Assembly: GCA_963774345.1 (NCBI GenBank)
Contig: CAVZFB010000027.1
Coordinates: 124,001 to 188,000 of the forward strand
From: AP-15 sp963774345
GTDB taxonomy: Bacteria; Pseudomonadota; Alphaproteobacteria; ATCC43930; CGMCC-115725
DNA length: 64,000 bases
Reading direction: 5' to 3'
In this document: positions 54,296 through 63,627 of the stretch, piece by piece
Layout: each line of letters begins with the position of its first letter
How positions within the stretch are numbered: position 1 is the first letter of the stretch
Program-made: the position numbers and the translations under genes
Notes under the pieces: model-generated
Told to the model about the DNA's origin: nothing
Seen by the model: the letters and a program-made list of their open reading frames with translations, nothing else
Database searches by the model: none

Positions 54296-54441
54296 CTCTC
54301 GTTCTCCTGAATGGCGTGGTGTGTCGCGCCAATCCAGACCGCCATGCTTCGGGGTTTATTCCCGAACAGATGCCTGTTGCCGAGCCGGCTCAGGTCAGCC
54401 GATACCTGTGAGGGATCGTCCGAACGGTTGTGGAGCGAGGA

Positions 54442-55011
54442 TTAGCGCGGCTGCCCAAGACCTCGGCTGTCATCGGCGCCACCCTGTGCGTCCCGGCGCC
54501 TTCTTCCCTGAGGCAGCATGGCCCTGAGCGTGTCGTCACGACGCCAGAAATGGTGGTAGAGCGCCGCCGCGGCATGAAGCGCGATCATGCCTAGGAGAAG
54601 AAATCCGACCGTCGCATGCGCCTCTCCCAGCTGCCTCGCGAGCGGGCGGTCTCGGCCAATCAGCGCCGGCAGCTGACCTAGGAGAAACAGGTTCACTCGG
54701 TCGCCGTAGGCGTTGGTCCATAGCAGCCCGAGGATCGGCTGGGTCAACATGAGGCCATAGAGCGCGTATTCGCTCCGCTGCGCCGCGAAGCGCATTGCCT
54801 GAGGCATGTCGGCGGGCCAGTTCGGGAACCGTGCGAATTGGCGCCAAACGAGCCGGCCGAGCGTCACGACCCATACGGTCACGCCGAACGAGCGATGCAG
54901 CTGAATGAGTACGACGGCCTCCTCTCTAGACGGCGCGAAATCGATCGAGAAGGCGAGTACGAAGATCGTGATGACGAGGAACAGGGTCAGCCAGTGCAGG
55001 AACCGGATCAC
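54442..55011 (-). CDS. Cytochrome b561
   Basis: A 189-residue membrane di-haem cytochrome b of the YodB/CybB type. Four helices carry the haem His residues in FLHWLTLFLVITIFVLAF, LIQLHRSFGVTVWVV, LGEAHATVGFLLLGMIALHA and the YHHFWRRDD motif. It should pass electrons between quinone and a periplasmic acceptor, possibly the cupredoxin downstream. The start is unsure: GTG at 55011 is used, but RVFDPV upstream in the same frame looks like the family's N-terminus without an ATG. Confidence 0.85.
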   Translation of the reverse strand: MIRFLHWLTLFLVITIFVLAFSIDFAPSREEAVVLIQLHRSFGVTVWVVTLGRLVWRQFARFPNWPADMPQAMRFAAQRSEYALYGLMLTQPILGLLWTNAYGDRVNLFLLGQLPALIGRDRPLARQLGEAHATVGFLLLGMIALHAAAALYHHFWRRDDTLRAMLPQGRRRRDAQGGADDSRGLGQPR

Positions 55012-55352
55012 CGGGTCGAAAACGCGCAGTTCAGGATCGCCATCGGTCCGCAGGATCCGGATACCTCACTCTCCAGCCCTCGCGGGGCGGCATATGAGGG
55101 AAGATCCGGTCACACGGGCTTTTATTCCTCCGATCTTTCGACCGATGCCGAATAATCAACGGCAAGGTCCAGCTTACGCGCTGATCGTGCTCGGGTGATG
55201 GCCGCGCGCTTCCACCACCACTCCGCTTGCCGTGGCGTGCTGACGGTGACGTTCGCGACGCCGCTGCTAAGCCGGCACGGGCCCCAGGGAATTCCCGCTT
55301 GCGCACCGGCGATGCACGCCCCTATCTCCTCCTCGCTTTGGAGGAGAGGACG
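55012..55352. other. Intergenic region between divergent genes
   Basis: About 340 bases between the cytochrome b561 and lipoprotein genes, which point apart. It probably holds both promoters. A reverse frame at 55031-55306 has no motif or ribosome site and is not called. No repeats seen. Confidence 0.5.
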
Positions 55353-55694
55353 ATGCGATACCTGGCCTTGATCGCGACGCTGCTGATGATTTCCGGCTGC
55401 TCATCGGGGTCGAGCCACTCGGCCACCCTGACCCTCGACAACCCGACCTGGGATCGGGTCAATGTCCAGGCGGTGATAACCAGGAGCAGCGATTGCGACG
55501 ACCGGCAGAACGGCTACGTCGCCACCGACAACTTCATCATGACCAAGGGGCATTCGCACGATGTCGTCGCGCCAAACGCCGAAACCATTTGTTGGCGCCA
55601 TGATCGCGACCCGAACAATCCGGTCGCCGGCGACTGGTCGGGATGGAGCCGCGCCACTTTATTCCCCGGTCAGACGACCGAGACCGACCTTTAG
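55353..55694 (+). CDS. Small secreted lipoprotein
   Basis: A 113-residue protein with a lipoprotein signal: MRYLALIATLLMISGC, where LMISGC is the lipobox with Cys16. The mature part reads HSATLTLDNPTWDRVNVQAV and FIMTKGHSHDVVAPNAETIC, beta-rich with three further cysteines. GGAGGAGAGG precedes the ATG. No known family; probably outer-membrane anchored. Confidence 0.75.
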   Translation: MRYLALIATLLMISGCSSGSSHSATLTLDNPTWDRVNVQAVITRSSDCDDRQNGYVATDNFIMTKGHSHDVVAPNAETICWRHDRDPNNPVAGDWSGWSRATLFPGQTTETDL

Positions 55695-55856
55695 CCGTCG
55701 CGCTCGATCGTCAGGACCTTGCGGCAAAGCGACCGCGTAATCCGCTGCGGCTTGCATCGCGGTGACAGTGAGTTGGCGAGCCGTTATGATTACCGATCTG
55801 GCTCCGATGATGGCCGACGATAACCTTTACCAGTCCGTCTAAAACCAAAGGACGCA

Positions 55857-56582
55857 ATGATGCTCGATCTCCATTTTTGGCCGACCCCGAACGGCAAGAA
55901 AGTCACGATCCTGCTCGAGGAATTGGGTCTCGACTATAATCTCGTTCCGTGCAACATCGGGCGCGGCGACCAGTTCAAGCCCGACTTCCTGAAGATCAAC
56001 CCCAACCACCGCATGCCGGTTCTGGTGGACCACAATCCAAAGGGCGGCGGCGCGCCGATCAGCATCTTCGAGTTGGGCGCCATCATGATGTATCTTGGGG
56101 AGAAAGAGGGCCGTTTCTTCCCACAGGATTTGCGCGGTAAATACGAGGTCACCCAATGGGTGATCTGGCAGATGGCCAATCAGGGCCCGAAACTAGGCGA
56201 ATGCGGCCATTTCCGCCGGGCCGGCCCCGATGCGGGCGACCTAACCTATGCGATCCGCCGCTTTACCGACGAGGCCAACCGCCTCTACGGGGTCATGAAC
56301 AATCGCCTCTACAACCGTAAGTATTTGGCCGGCGACGAGTACACAATTGCTGATATGATCTCTTATCCATGGACTGTCGGCTGGGAAGGCCAGGGCCAGG
56401 ACATCAGCGAGTTCAAACACTTCAAGCGTTGGTTCGACGAGATCGGCAACCGCCCGGCGGTCAAGCGCGGCATGGAGACCGGCGACAATCTGCGCGTCGA
56501 CCCATCCACCCTGACTGCCGCGGCGCGGGAGCAGATGCGCAAGATCATGTACAACCAGCGCGCGATCCCGGCCCCGGCGTAA
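55857..56582 (+). CDS. Glutathione S-transferase, YfcG/YghU (Nu) type, second copy
   Basis: A 241-residue GST close to the one at 25732-26484 (shared NGKK, ILLEELG, GRGDQ, GGGAPISIFE, GAIM, EKEGRFFP and YTIADMI stretches). Glutathione-site motifs PNHRMPVLVDH and SIFELGAIMMYL are present and the helical domain is complete. Likely thiol-disulfide exchange with glutathione. AAAGGACGCA precedes the ATG; a second ATG follows immediately. Confidence 0.92.
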   Translation: MMLDLHFWPTPNGKKVTILLEELGLDYNLVPCNIGRGDQFKPDFLKINPNHRMPVLVDHNPKGGGAPISIFELGAIMMYLGEKEGRFFPQDLRGKYEVTQWVIWQMANQGPKLGECGHFRRAGPDAGDLTYAIRRFTDEANRLYGVMNNRLYNRKYLAGDEYTIADMISYPWTVGWEGQGQDISEFKHFKRWFDEIGNRPAVKRGMETGDNLRVDPSTLTAAAREQMRKIMYNQRAIPAPA

Positions 56583-56613
56583 CTGCACTCACTCGTCCCC
56601 GCGCAGAGGCTCG

Positions 56614-57785
56614 TTAGGCCCGCGTCAGTTTCCGCTCGGCCAGTCTGGCAAACAGGCTGGCGCCGAGCGGCAATGCCGCATCGTTGAAATCGTAGCCGGG
56701 GTTGTGGACTTCGCAGCCCGCCGATGCCGTCGCCGTTGCCGATTTGAATGTAGGCGCCAGGGCGGCGTTCGAGCATGTAGGAGAAATCTTCCGAGGCCAT
56801 CACCAATCCACCCTCGCGGTTGACGTTGTCGGCGCCGACCAGATCAGCGGCGACATCGGCGATAAAGCCAGCCTCGGTTGCGTCGTTAACCAGCGGCGGA
56901 AAGATGATGCGGAAATCGAGCTCCGCGGTGGCCCCGAATCCACCTGCCACACCCGAGGCGATGCGGCGCATGTTCCGTTCGATCAGCGCCATCGTCTCTT
57001 TGCTGAAACAGCGCGCGGTGCCGCCAATTACGGCGCGTTCGGGAATGACGTTGTAGGCCTCACCGGTGTGGATCTGGGTGACGCTGACGACCGCGGTATC
57101 GACCGGCCGGACGTTGCGCGACACGATCGTTTGCAAGCGCGATCGCGATGTGGCTTGCGGTGACGACCGGGTCGATCCCGGCTTCCGGCCGGGCGCCATG
57201 CGCGCCGCGTCCGGTGATCGCGATGTCGAAATAGGCGCCGCCCGCCATCATCGCGCCGGTGCGGATCTGAAATTTGCCGACCGCGAGCCCCGGGCGGTTG
57301 TGCATGCCGAAGATCGCATCACACGGGAAGCGGTCGAACAGGCCGTCTTCGACCATCGCCTTGCCGCCGCCGAGCCCTTCCTCCGCCGGCTGAAAGATCA
57401 GATGCACGGTGCCGTCGAAGTTGCGTGTCTCGGCGAGGTAGCGGGCGGCGCCGAGCAGCATCGTCGTGTGCCCGTCATGGCCGCAGGCGTGCATGCGCCC
57501 GGCGTTCTGCGAGCGATAGGAAAGGTTGGTCGCCTCCTCGATTGGCAGGCAATCCATATCGGCCCGCAAGCCGATCGAGCGCGGCGAATTGCCGGCCCGC
57601 AACCTGCCGACGACACCGGTCTTGCCGATGCCGCGAAACACCTCGTAGCCGAACTCGGCGAGCTTTTGCGCGACGAGGTCGGCGGTTCGCTGTTCTTCGA
57701 ACCCGAGTTCGGGATGGGCATGAATGTCGTGCCGCCATTCCGTCAGATCGTCGTGAAATTCGCTGATGCGCTGGATGATCTGCAT
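56614..57785 (-). pseudogene. M20-family amidohydrolase (hippurate hydrolase type), two frameshifts
   Basis: Reads about 390 residues if repaired. From 57785: ISEFHDDLTEWRHDIHAHPE, GLRADMDCLPIEE, RMHACGHDGHTTMLLGAA and IFQPAEEGLGGGKAMV, giving the metal-binding Cys-His and catalytic Glu. An extra base near 57140 shifts frame; NVRPVDTAVVSVTQIHTGEA and MASEDFSYMLERRPGAYIQI follow. A second extra G near 56722 shifts again before VHNPGYDFNDAALPLGASLF, ending at TAA 56614. Family substrates are N-acyl amino acids or hippurate; here unassigned. Confidence 0.87.
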
Positions 57786-57933
57786 TGCCCGCCTCCCTGC
57801 TGCATTTCGCGGCGAACTGTGGCCGAGGCCATCGCTTTCTGGCAATCCGCTGCGTGTGGCGCCGAACTGGTTTCCGCGGCTTTATCCGGCGCGCTATACT
57901 GACGGCAGGAATTTTCCGGGAGGAGTGTGAGCG

Positions 57934-59166
57934 ATGGCAGCGACAGAGGGCATGGAACTCGATTGTCTCGCAGGCGTGCGGGTCGTGGACTTCACTCAGT
58001 TCGAGGCGGGACCATCCTGCACCGAGGCGCTGGCCTGGCTCGGCGCCGAGGTCGTCAAGATCGAGAACCCGAAGACGGGCGATCCCGGCCGCAGGCTGCG
58101 GCCTGGCCACCCCGATGACGACCCCTGGTATTTTCACCAGTTCAACGCCAACAAAAAATCGATCACCCTCAACCTCAAATCGCCTCGGGGGCTCGAAATC
58201 GTCAAAGAGATGTTGAAAAAGGCCGACATCACGGTCGAAAACATGGCGCCCGGCACGATCGAGCGGCTGGGGCTCGGCTACGACGCCGTCAAACAGCTGA
58301 ACCCCGGCGTCATCTATTGCCAGGTCAAAGGCTTCGGCACCGGCAGCCCGTATGAGAAAAATCTCGCTTTCGACATGATCGCCCAGGCGGCGGGCGGCCC
58401 GATCAGCGTCACCGGGGATGCCGATCGTCCACCGGTCAAACCGGGCCCCTCGTTCGGCGACACCGGCACCGGGATGCTGATGGCGATTAGCATCCTCGCG
58501 GCGTTGCGCCAGCGCGACCGCACCGGCAAGGGCCGGCGGCTGCAAGTGGCGATGCAGGACGCGATGGTCCATTACATGCGGGTGCCGTTCTCGCGCACCC
58601 AGGGGAGCGGCAAGGCCCAGATTCGCGGCGGCAGCAGCCGGTCGAGCACCGCGCTCGCGCCCTCGGCTCTGTACCCGTGCAAGCCCGGCGGGCCAAATGA
58701 TTACGTCTATGTCTTCACCAGCCGCGCCAATGCGGATCACTGGACGCGGCTATTGAAGGCGATCGGTCGCGACGACCTGATCGGCGACCCGCGCTATGAC
58801 ACCGGGCCGGCGCGCGGCGAGCACGCGGCCGAGGTCGACGAGATCATTGCCACCTGGACCCGCCAGCACACCAAGCAAGAGGCCATGAAGCTAATCGGCG
58901 AGGCCGGCGTGCCGGCCGGTGCAGTGTTCGACACGCTGGAGCTGATGAACGATCCCTCGCTTGCCGAGCGCGGCATCATGCAGAATGTCGAACACCCGAC
59001 GACCGGCAGCTACAAGATGCCGGCCTGGCCCGTGCGCTTCGACGGCGCCCCGGCCAAGGTCAAGCCATCGCCGTTGTTGGGCCAGCACAATGCCGAAGTG
59101 CTGGGCGGGTGGCTCGGCATCGGCGCCGCCGAAGTAGAGGCATTGCGCACCGAAGGCATCGTCTGA
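57934..59166 (+). CDS. CaiB/BaiF family III CoA-transferase
   Basis: A 410-residue CoA-transferase. LAGVRVVDFTQFEAGPSCTE, GAEVVKIENPKTGDPGR, NANKKSITLNLKSPRGLEIV, the QVKGFGTGSPYE loop with the expected catalytic Asp in FDMIAQAAGG, and GPSFGDTGTGM are all standard. It moves CoA between organic acids and an acceptor; the acids are unknown. Complete, with GGGAGGAG before the ATG. A close paralogue lies at 59905, with a GST between. Confidence 0.92.
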   Translation: MAATEGMELDCLAGVRVVDFTQFEAGPSCTEALAWLGAEVVKIENPKTGDPGRRLRPGHPDDDPWYFHQFNANKKSITLNLKSPRGLEIVKEMLKKADITVENMAPGTIERLGLGYDAVKQLNPGVIYCQVKGFGTGSPYEKNLAFDMIAQAAGGPISVTGDADRPPVKPGPSFGDTGTGMLMAISILAALRQRDRTGKGRRLQVAMQDAMVHYMRVPFSRTQGSGKAQIRGGSSRSSTALAPSALYPCKPGGPNDYVYVFTSRANADHWTRLLKAIGRDDLIGDPRYDTGPARGEHAAEVDEIIATWTRQHTKQEAMKLIGEAGVPAGAVFDTLELMNDPSLAERGIMQNVEHPTTGSYKMPAWPVRFDGAPAKVKPSPLLGQHNAEVLGGWLGIGAAEVEALRTEGIV

Positions 59167-59202
59167 ACGCTGCCTCCTTCACCCACAACGAGGAGATCCG
59201 CG

Positions 59203-59824
59203 ATGAAGCTCTATTACGCCCCCGGCGCCTGCTCGATCGGCATCCATGTCTTGCTCGAAGAAATCGGCAAGCCCTACCAGGCTGAAGCCGTCAATTTTCG
59301 CGAGGGCGCGCAATACAAGCCGCCCGTTTACCGGCCTCAACCCTAAATCAAAAGTCCCGACCCTCGAACGCGATGACGGTTCGATCCTGACCGAATTCCC
59401 GGTGATCGCCCGCTGGTTGGCCCGCCAGAACCCGCAGGCCAATCTGATTCCAAAGGATGAAGAAACCGACACCCGCGCGATGGAGGTGATGGAATACGTC
59501 GTCGGCACGATTCATTCGCAGGGTTTTACGCGCCTGTTCCGCACCGAGCGGTTTGCGCCGTCGGCCTCGGACCACGACGCGGTCAAGGCTCAGGGTCGCG
59601 AGGCCATCGAAAAGGGCTTTGCTGTTGTCGACAAGGCGCTCGAAGGTAAGAACTATCTGGGCGGTAATGACTTATCGATTGCCGATGCAGCGCTGTTTTA
59701 CGTCGAGTTCTGGGGAGCAAGGCGAGTCGGCATGCAGTTGCCGCAAAATTGCGCCGCCCATTTCGATCGCATGATGGCGCGCCCAGCAGTGCAGCGAGCC
59801 CTGCAGCAGGAAGGCATGAACTGA
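59203..59824 (+). pseudogene. Glutathione S-transferase, one frameshift
   Basis: From 59203 the frame begins MKLYYAPGACSIGIHVLLEE, a beta-class-like GST with a Ser in the active-site loop. Near 59329 one extra C shifts frame; the second frame gives FTGLNPKSKVPTLERDDGSI, LTEFPVIARWLARQ and LSIADAALFYVEFWGARR to 59824. Repaired length about 206 residues, normal for the family. GAGGAGATCCGCG precedes the ATG. Located between two CoA-transferase genes, perhaps in the same transcript. Confidence 0.85.
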
Positions 59825-59904
59825 GAGATTCTGCTTCGCGAGAGAGCGGATTGCGATCCGCCGCCCTACAAGACGATTGGCCCTGCGCTCCGAGGAGAGT
59901 GGAT

Positions 59905-61105
59905 ATGGATGGCACGACCGTACCGCCGAATTGTCTCGCCGGCATTAAAGTCCTGGATCTGACTCAGTTCGAGGCCGGAACCACCTGCACCGAGGCGCTC
60001 GCCTGGATGGGCGCCGATGTCGTCAAGGTGGAGAACCCCGACGGAGGGGAGGCCGGCCGCCGCGGTGTGGCGGATCCCTATTACTTCATGATCTACAACG
60101 CCAATAAGCGGTCGATCACCGTCAATCTGAAATCCGAACGCGGATTGGCATTGGTCAAAGAGATGGCGAAACACGCCGATGTCTTTACCGAAAACTTCGG
60201 CCCAGGCGTCATCGAGCGGCTAGGGCTCGGCTATGACGTGCTCAGTGCGATCAACCCCCGCATCGTCTACGCCCAGGTCAAGGGCTTTGGCGCCGGAAGC
60301 CCGTATGAGAACGGCCTGTGCTTCGACCCGATCGCTCAGGCCGTGGGCGGGGCGATGAGCATCACCGGAGAACGCGACGGCAGGCCTCTAAAGCCCGGGC
60401 CGACGATCGGCGACACCGGTACCGGCATGCTGCTGGCGTTCAGCATCGTCAGCGCGCTCTTTCAGCGCCAATCGACCGGCAAGGGACGGCAAGCTGCAGG
60501 CGGCGATGCAGGATTCCGTCATGCATTACAGCCGCGGCATGTTCATCAGGCAGGCCCAGACCGGAAAAGCGGCGCAGCGGCAGGCAGCCGGCGGAAATGC
60601 GCCGTCGGGCATCTTTCCGTGCAAGCCTGGTGGTCCCAACGACTACGTCTATATGCTGACCAGCCGCGCCAACCCGCAGCATTGGCCACGTCTGTTAAAG
60701 CTGATCGGGCGCGAGGATCTGATCGGCGATCCGCGCTACGACAAGGCTTCCGCCCGGGTCGAGCGCGAGGCTGAGGTCAATGAGATCATCTCACAGTGGA
60801 CCCGCCAGCACACCAAAGAAGAGGCGATGGCCCTGATATCAGGCGCCGGCGTGCCGGCCGGCGCGGTGTTCGACTCGATGGAATTGACCAATGAGCCGAG
60901 CTTCTACGAGCGTGGCATTTTGCAAACCATGCACCACGGCGACTGGAAGATGACGATGACGACCTGGCCGGTTCGCTTTGACGGTGCGCCGGCGCCGCTC
61001 AAACCGGCGCCGCTTCTCGGAGAGCACACCGCCGAAGCGCTCGGCGATTGGCTGGGGTTGAGCGCCGCCGAAGTCGAGGCGTTGCGCGGCGACGGGGTCG
61101 TCTGA
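59905..61105 (+). pseudogene. CaiB/BaiF family III CoA-transferase, second copy, one frameshift
   Basis: Paralogue of the gene at 57934, sharing LTQFEAGTTCTEALAWMGAD, IYNANKRSITVNLKSERGL and GPTIGDTGTGM. After GKGR near 60490 one extra base shifts frame; the second frame resumes with MQDSVMHYSRGMF, PCKPGGPNDYVYMLTSRANP and the C-terminal LGEHTAEALGDWLGLSAAE to 61105. Repaired length about 399 residues. GAGGAGAG precedes the ATG. Whether it is functional depends on the shift being real. Confidence 0.88.
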
Positions 61106-61111
61106 CGCGGC

Positions 61112-61396
61112 TCAACCGACGGGTTCGGGCAGCAGCGCTTCGGCGCGCGACACACGACCGGGGAGTGCTTCCCCGATGACGACAGGCGAGGACGCATCGA
61201 CGCTGCCGCTGAAGCACCCGGCGAAAGCGTCGGCCTCCTCTGCCACCTTGAAGTCGATACGGACGAGCACGCCGGCTCCACAGTCGTGGCAGGTGAAGCT
61301 CGACGGTTCAAAACGTCGCTCGTCGAGCCACATCCGCATCGCTGCCATCTTCTCCGAAAGTTCCTGCGGCTGCAGCCGCATCTCCACGGTGCGCAT
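61112..61396 (-). CDS. Conserved hypothetical protein
   Basis: A 94-residue soluble protein. It reads MRTVEMRLQPQELSEKMAAM, RMWLDERRFEPSSFTCHDCG and VRIDFKVAEEADAFAGCFSG. The RMWLDERR...FTC pattern is shared by small alphaproteobacterial proteins of unknown function that I recognise only by style. AGGGG lies five bases before the ATG. It is convergent with the second CoA-transferase gene. Confidence 0.65.
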   Translation of the reverse strand: MRTVEMRLQPQELSEKMAAMRMWLDERRFEPSSFTCHDCGAGVLVRIDFKVAEEADAFAGCFSGSVDASSPVVIGEALPGRVSRAEALLPEPVG

Positions 61397-61473
61397 TTCC
61401 CCTGCTCAGGCAGTTACTCCCGATGCGTAGGATAACATCAGGCGGCGGGTCGAGCGCCCCGCCAGACTGACGC

Positions 61474-62283
61474 TCACGTTTTTGCCACATCCGATCCACG
61501 AGCCCGCGGTTCCGGCGATCGGTAGAGCGCGGGATCGGGGCAGGGCGCGCGCCGATAATGGTAGCGGTAGAGTTCCGCGAACCCGAGCCCCTCGTAGAGC
61601 ACGCGAGCCGGAGCGTTCGCCGCTTCGACCTCGAGGCAGGCGCCTCGGACGCCTTGGTCCGCGGCCCAGGCTGCCAGACTGCTAATCACTCGGCGAGCAT
61701 AGCCGCGACGCTGCCGGCTCGGATCCGTCACCACCAATTCGTAGCAGATCAGCCCGTTCTGGATCGCGCCATAGGCGAGTGCGGCGATGCCGCTCTCGTC
61801 CGAGCGGATCGCGAAAGCGGCAGGATAGCGAGGCAGCCGATGATCCGGCGATAGAGGCCGGCCTGTTTTTTTGTGTGGCGCTGCAACTGCGCCATTGCGG
61901 CGAACCATTGCGGCGTCGGCCGCGACAGCAGCTGCACGTCGGGGTCCCGCATCGCCGGAACGTCGCCGATATCGGCATGAAGAACCAGCGACAAGCCCTC
62001 GCTGCTGTATCCTCGCGCCGCGAGGCGTCCGTCAATCGCGGGATCGATGATCGAGGGCAGGCGGAAGATCGTCGGCAGTCGCTGATGCCGGTAGAGCGCC
62101 TCGCAGCCGGCGATCAAGCTATCGGCATCCAGGGCGCGAACCCCGAGCGGATTTGCCGAGTTGGCGCGTCGCGTCAGCCCGCCGCTGAACCGGAGCACCC
62201 AACCGCCAAACAGCACCTGCCGCAGCGCCGGCCAGGCATTGAGGCAGGTCTAGCTCGACCCGCCAGACCAGATCCGAACCCAT
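61474..62283 (-). pseudogene. GNAT N-acetyltransferase, two frameshifts
   Basis: From ATG 62283 the frame reads MGSDLVWRVELD, then an extra base near 62245 shifts to NAWPALRQVLFGGWVLRFSG and LTRRANSANPLG. It continues through LYRHQRLPTIFRLPSI, a family motif, and a second shift near 61850 leads to YPAAFAIRSDESGIAALAYG, ELVVTDPSRQRRGYARRVIS (acetyl-CoA loop) and EVEAANAPARVLYEGLGFAE. Repaired it is a typical GNAT of about 268 residues. GAAGG precedes the ATG. Confidence 0.82.
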
Positions 62284-62332
62284 CACCTTCAAGCCGCCTG
62301 TCGTTGCCGCTGTTTCACTACGATCCGACCGA

Positions 62333-62346
62333 TTGATTCAGGTCAA
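62333..62346. promoter_or_regulatory. FNR/FixK-type box upstream of the CBS protein gene
   Basis: TTGATTCAGGTCAA matches the FNR/FixK consensus TTGAT-N4-ATCAA with one difference. Its centre is about 98 bases before the start at 62438, so a position near -41.5 of a promoter is possible. It suggests activation at low oxygen. Confidence 0.65.
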
Positions 62347-62437
62347 GAGCCCGGCCACCTCATTGCAATATCCTCCGCCGCTAGAGGCCCCACAATGGAA
62401 CAATCTAGAAACCGCCCGGGCTGGTGGAGAATCGACC

Positions 62438-62857
62438 ATGCGTAAGATGTCCGATCTGGTCCGCGACCAGCGACCTCTCGTACTCCCGGCCGGCGCAACC
62501 GTGATCGAGGCGGCTCGGCATATGCGCGAGCGCCGCGTCGGCGCCGTTCTGGTGACCGAGAAAGACGCCCGGCTCGTGGGCATCTTTACCGGGCGCGATG
62601 CCGTCAGTCGCGTGCTGGCCGAAGGAAGGGATGCGGCGACAACGACGCTGGCCGATGTCATGACCCTCGATCCGCGCACCCTGACGCCAAACCATACCGC
62701 GATCGAGGCGCTGCGTTTGATGCAAGATGCCCGGTGCCGCCATCTGCCGATAGTGCAGGAAGGCAAAGTCGTTGGTATCGTCTCGCACGGTGATTTTACC
62801 GGCATGGAACGGGACCGGCTTGACGAAGAAACGGGCCTGTGGGAGCGCATCGCCTAG
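62438..62857 (+). CDS. CBS-domain pair protein
   Basis: A 139-residue cytoplasmic protein made of two CBS domains: VIEAARHMRERRVGAVLVTE with LVGIFTGRDAVSRVL, then VMTLDPRTLTPNHTAIEALR with VVGIVSHGDFTGME. Such stand-alone pairs sense AMP/ATP or S-adenosylmethionine. GGTGGAGA precedes the ATG at 62438. An FNR/FixK-type box upstream and the neighbouring genes suggest a low-oxygen response. Confidence 0.92.
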   Translation: MRKMSDLVRDQRPLVLPAGATVIEAARHMRERRVGAVLVTEKDARLVGIFTGRDAVSRVLAEGRDAATTTLADVMTLDPRTLTPNHTAIEALRLMQDARCRHLPIVQEGKVVGIVSHGDFTGMERDRLDEETGLWERIA

Positions 62858-62894
62858 CGCGCCAGCGATGCGATGATGACGCGGTTCCCCCGGC

Positions 62895-63411
62895 TCAGGT
62901 GGGCGGGCGCCAGTCGACCCGTACGAAATAGCCCTCCTCGTCGAAATGCATGGTCAGTTCGCCGCGGTGGGCGCGCTTCAAAGCTTCCCCGATGCGCCGG
63001 GGTAGGTGAATGTCGGTGGTCGAGATCACCAGGCCCTCGTCGGTCTCCGCGATATCGACGATGCGGTTCAGCGGGTGCTCGCCTTTCTCCGCTGCACTCC
63101 TCGTTTCGCGCCAAGCCGATGATCTCGTCCTTACGCTGCCGGGCGATGTCCCCGTGCAAGGTCACGGTGCCGGCGGGCAAGCGGTCGTTGATGCGGCGGC
63201 ACGCCGGGCAGAGATCCTCGTGCGCGCCGGAGGGCGGCGGCCCCCATTGCCACCGGCCGTGGTGGTAGACCGCGCCGCATTGCCGGCAGGCGGTCGGCTC
63301 CTGAAGCTTTTGCTGCGCCTGATAGGGATCGAGAATATGATCGCGCTGGGCGCGGCCTGCGGTTCGGCGCCCGGCTCGGCCGGGCTGGCGCGATTGCCTG
63401 ATCGACTTCAT
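62895..63411 (-). pseudogene. BCAM0308-like zinc-binding protein, one frameshift
   Basis: From 63411 the frame reads MKSIRQSRQPGRAGRRTAGR, DHILDPYQAQQKLQEPTAC and then two CxxC pairs, CRQCGAVYHHGRW and CPACRRIND, a zinc-ribbon layout. An extra T near 63105 shifts frame; the second frame gives NRIVDIAETDEGLVISTTDI and HFDEEGYFVRVDWRPPT to 62895. Repaired length about 171 residues. The family is named from the low-oxygen-activated locus of Burkholderia cenocepacia. GGAGGTGAG precedes the ATG, and FNR boxes lie upstream. Confidence 0.82.
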
Positions 63412-63500
63412 CTCACCTCCTGATCCCACGCCGGTGGGCGCATGCACTAATCACCCTCTAGCGCTGGCCAGAAAAATATTGGTGAGTGGAGGGCAGCGAT

Positions 63501-63514
63501 TTGATCTGCATCAA
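63501..63514. promoter_or_regulatory. FNR/FixK box, perfect match
   Basis: TTGATCTGCATCAA matches TTGAT-N4-ATCAA exactly. It lies in the gap between divergent genes, with its centre 96 bases from the start of the BCAM0308-like gene on the minus strand, which it most likely controls. Confidence 0.82.
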
Positions 63515-63553
63515 AAGGTGCTGCGTTCAATCTCGTCAGGTCTGGTGAGATCC

Positions 63554-63567
63554 TTGATGTAGATCAA
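63554..63567. promoter_or_regulatory. FNR/FixK box, perfect match
   Basis: TTGATGTAGATCAA matches TTGAT-N4-ATCAA exactly. Its centre is about 67 bases before the BON gene ATG; with the site at -41.5 the transcript would start near 63602. Confidence 0.85.
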
Positions 63568-63627
63568 GGCACGACCCGGCGACGTTAAGCACGATGGTGG
63601 AACTCTTCGTCCGGGTGGAGGCTTTGA

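Noticed and set aside
55031..55306. Reverse-strand 91-residue frame
   Set aside because: No ribosome site, Arg-rich shadow-like composition, and it overlaps the probable promoter region.
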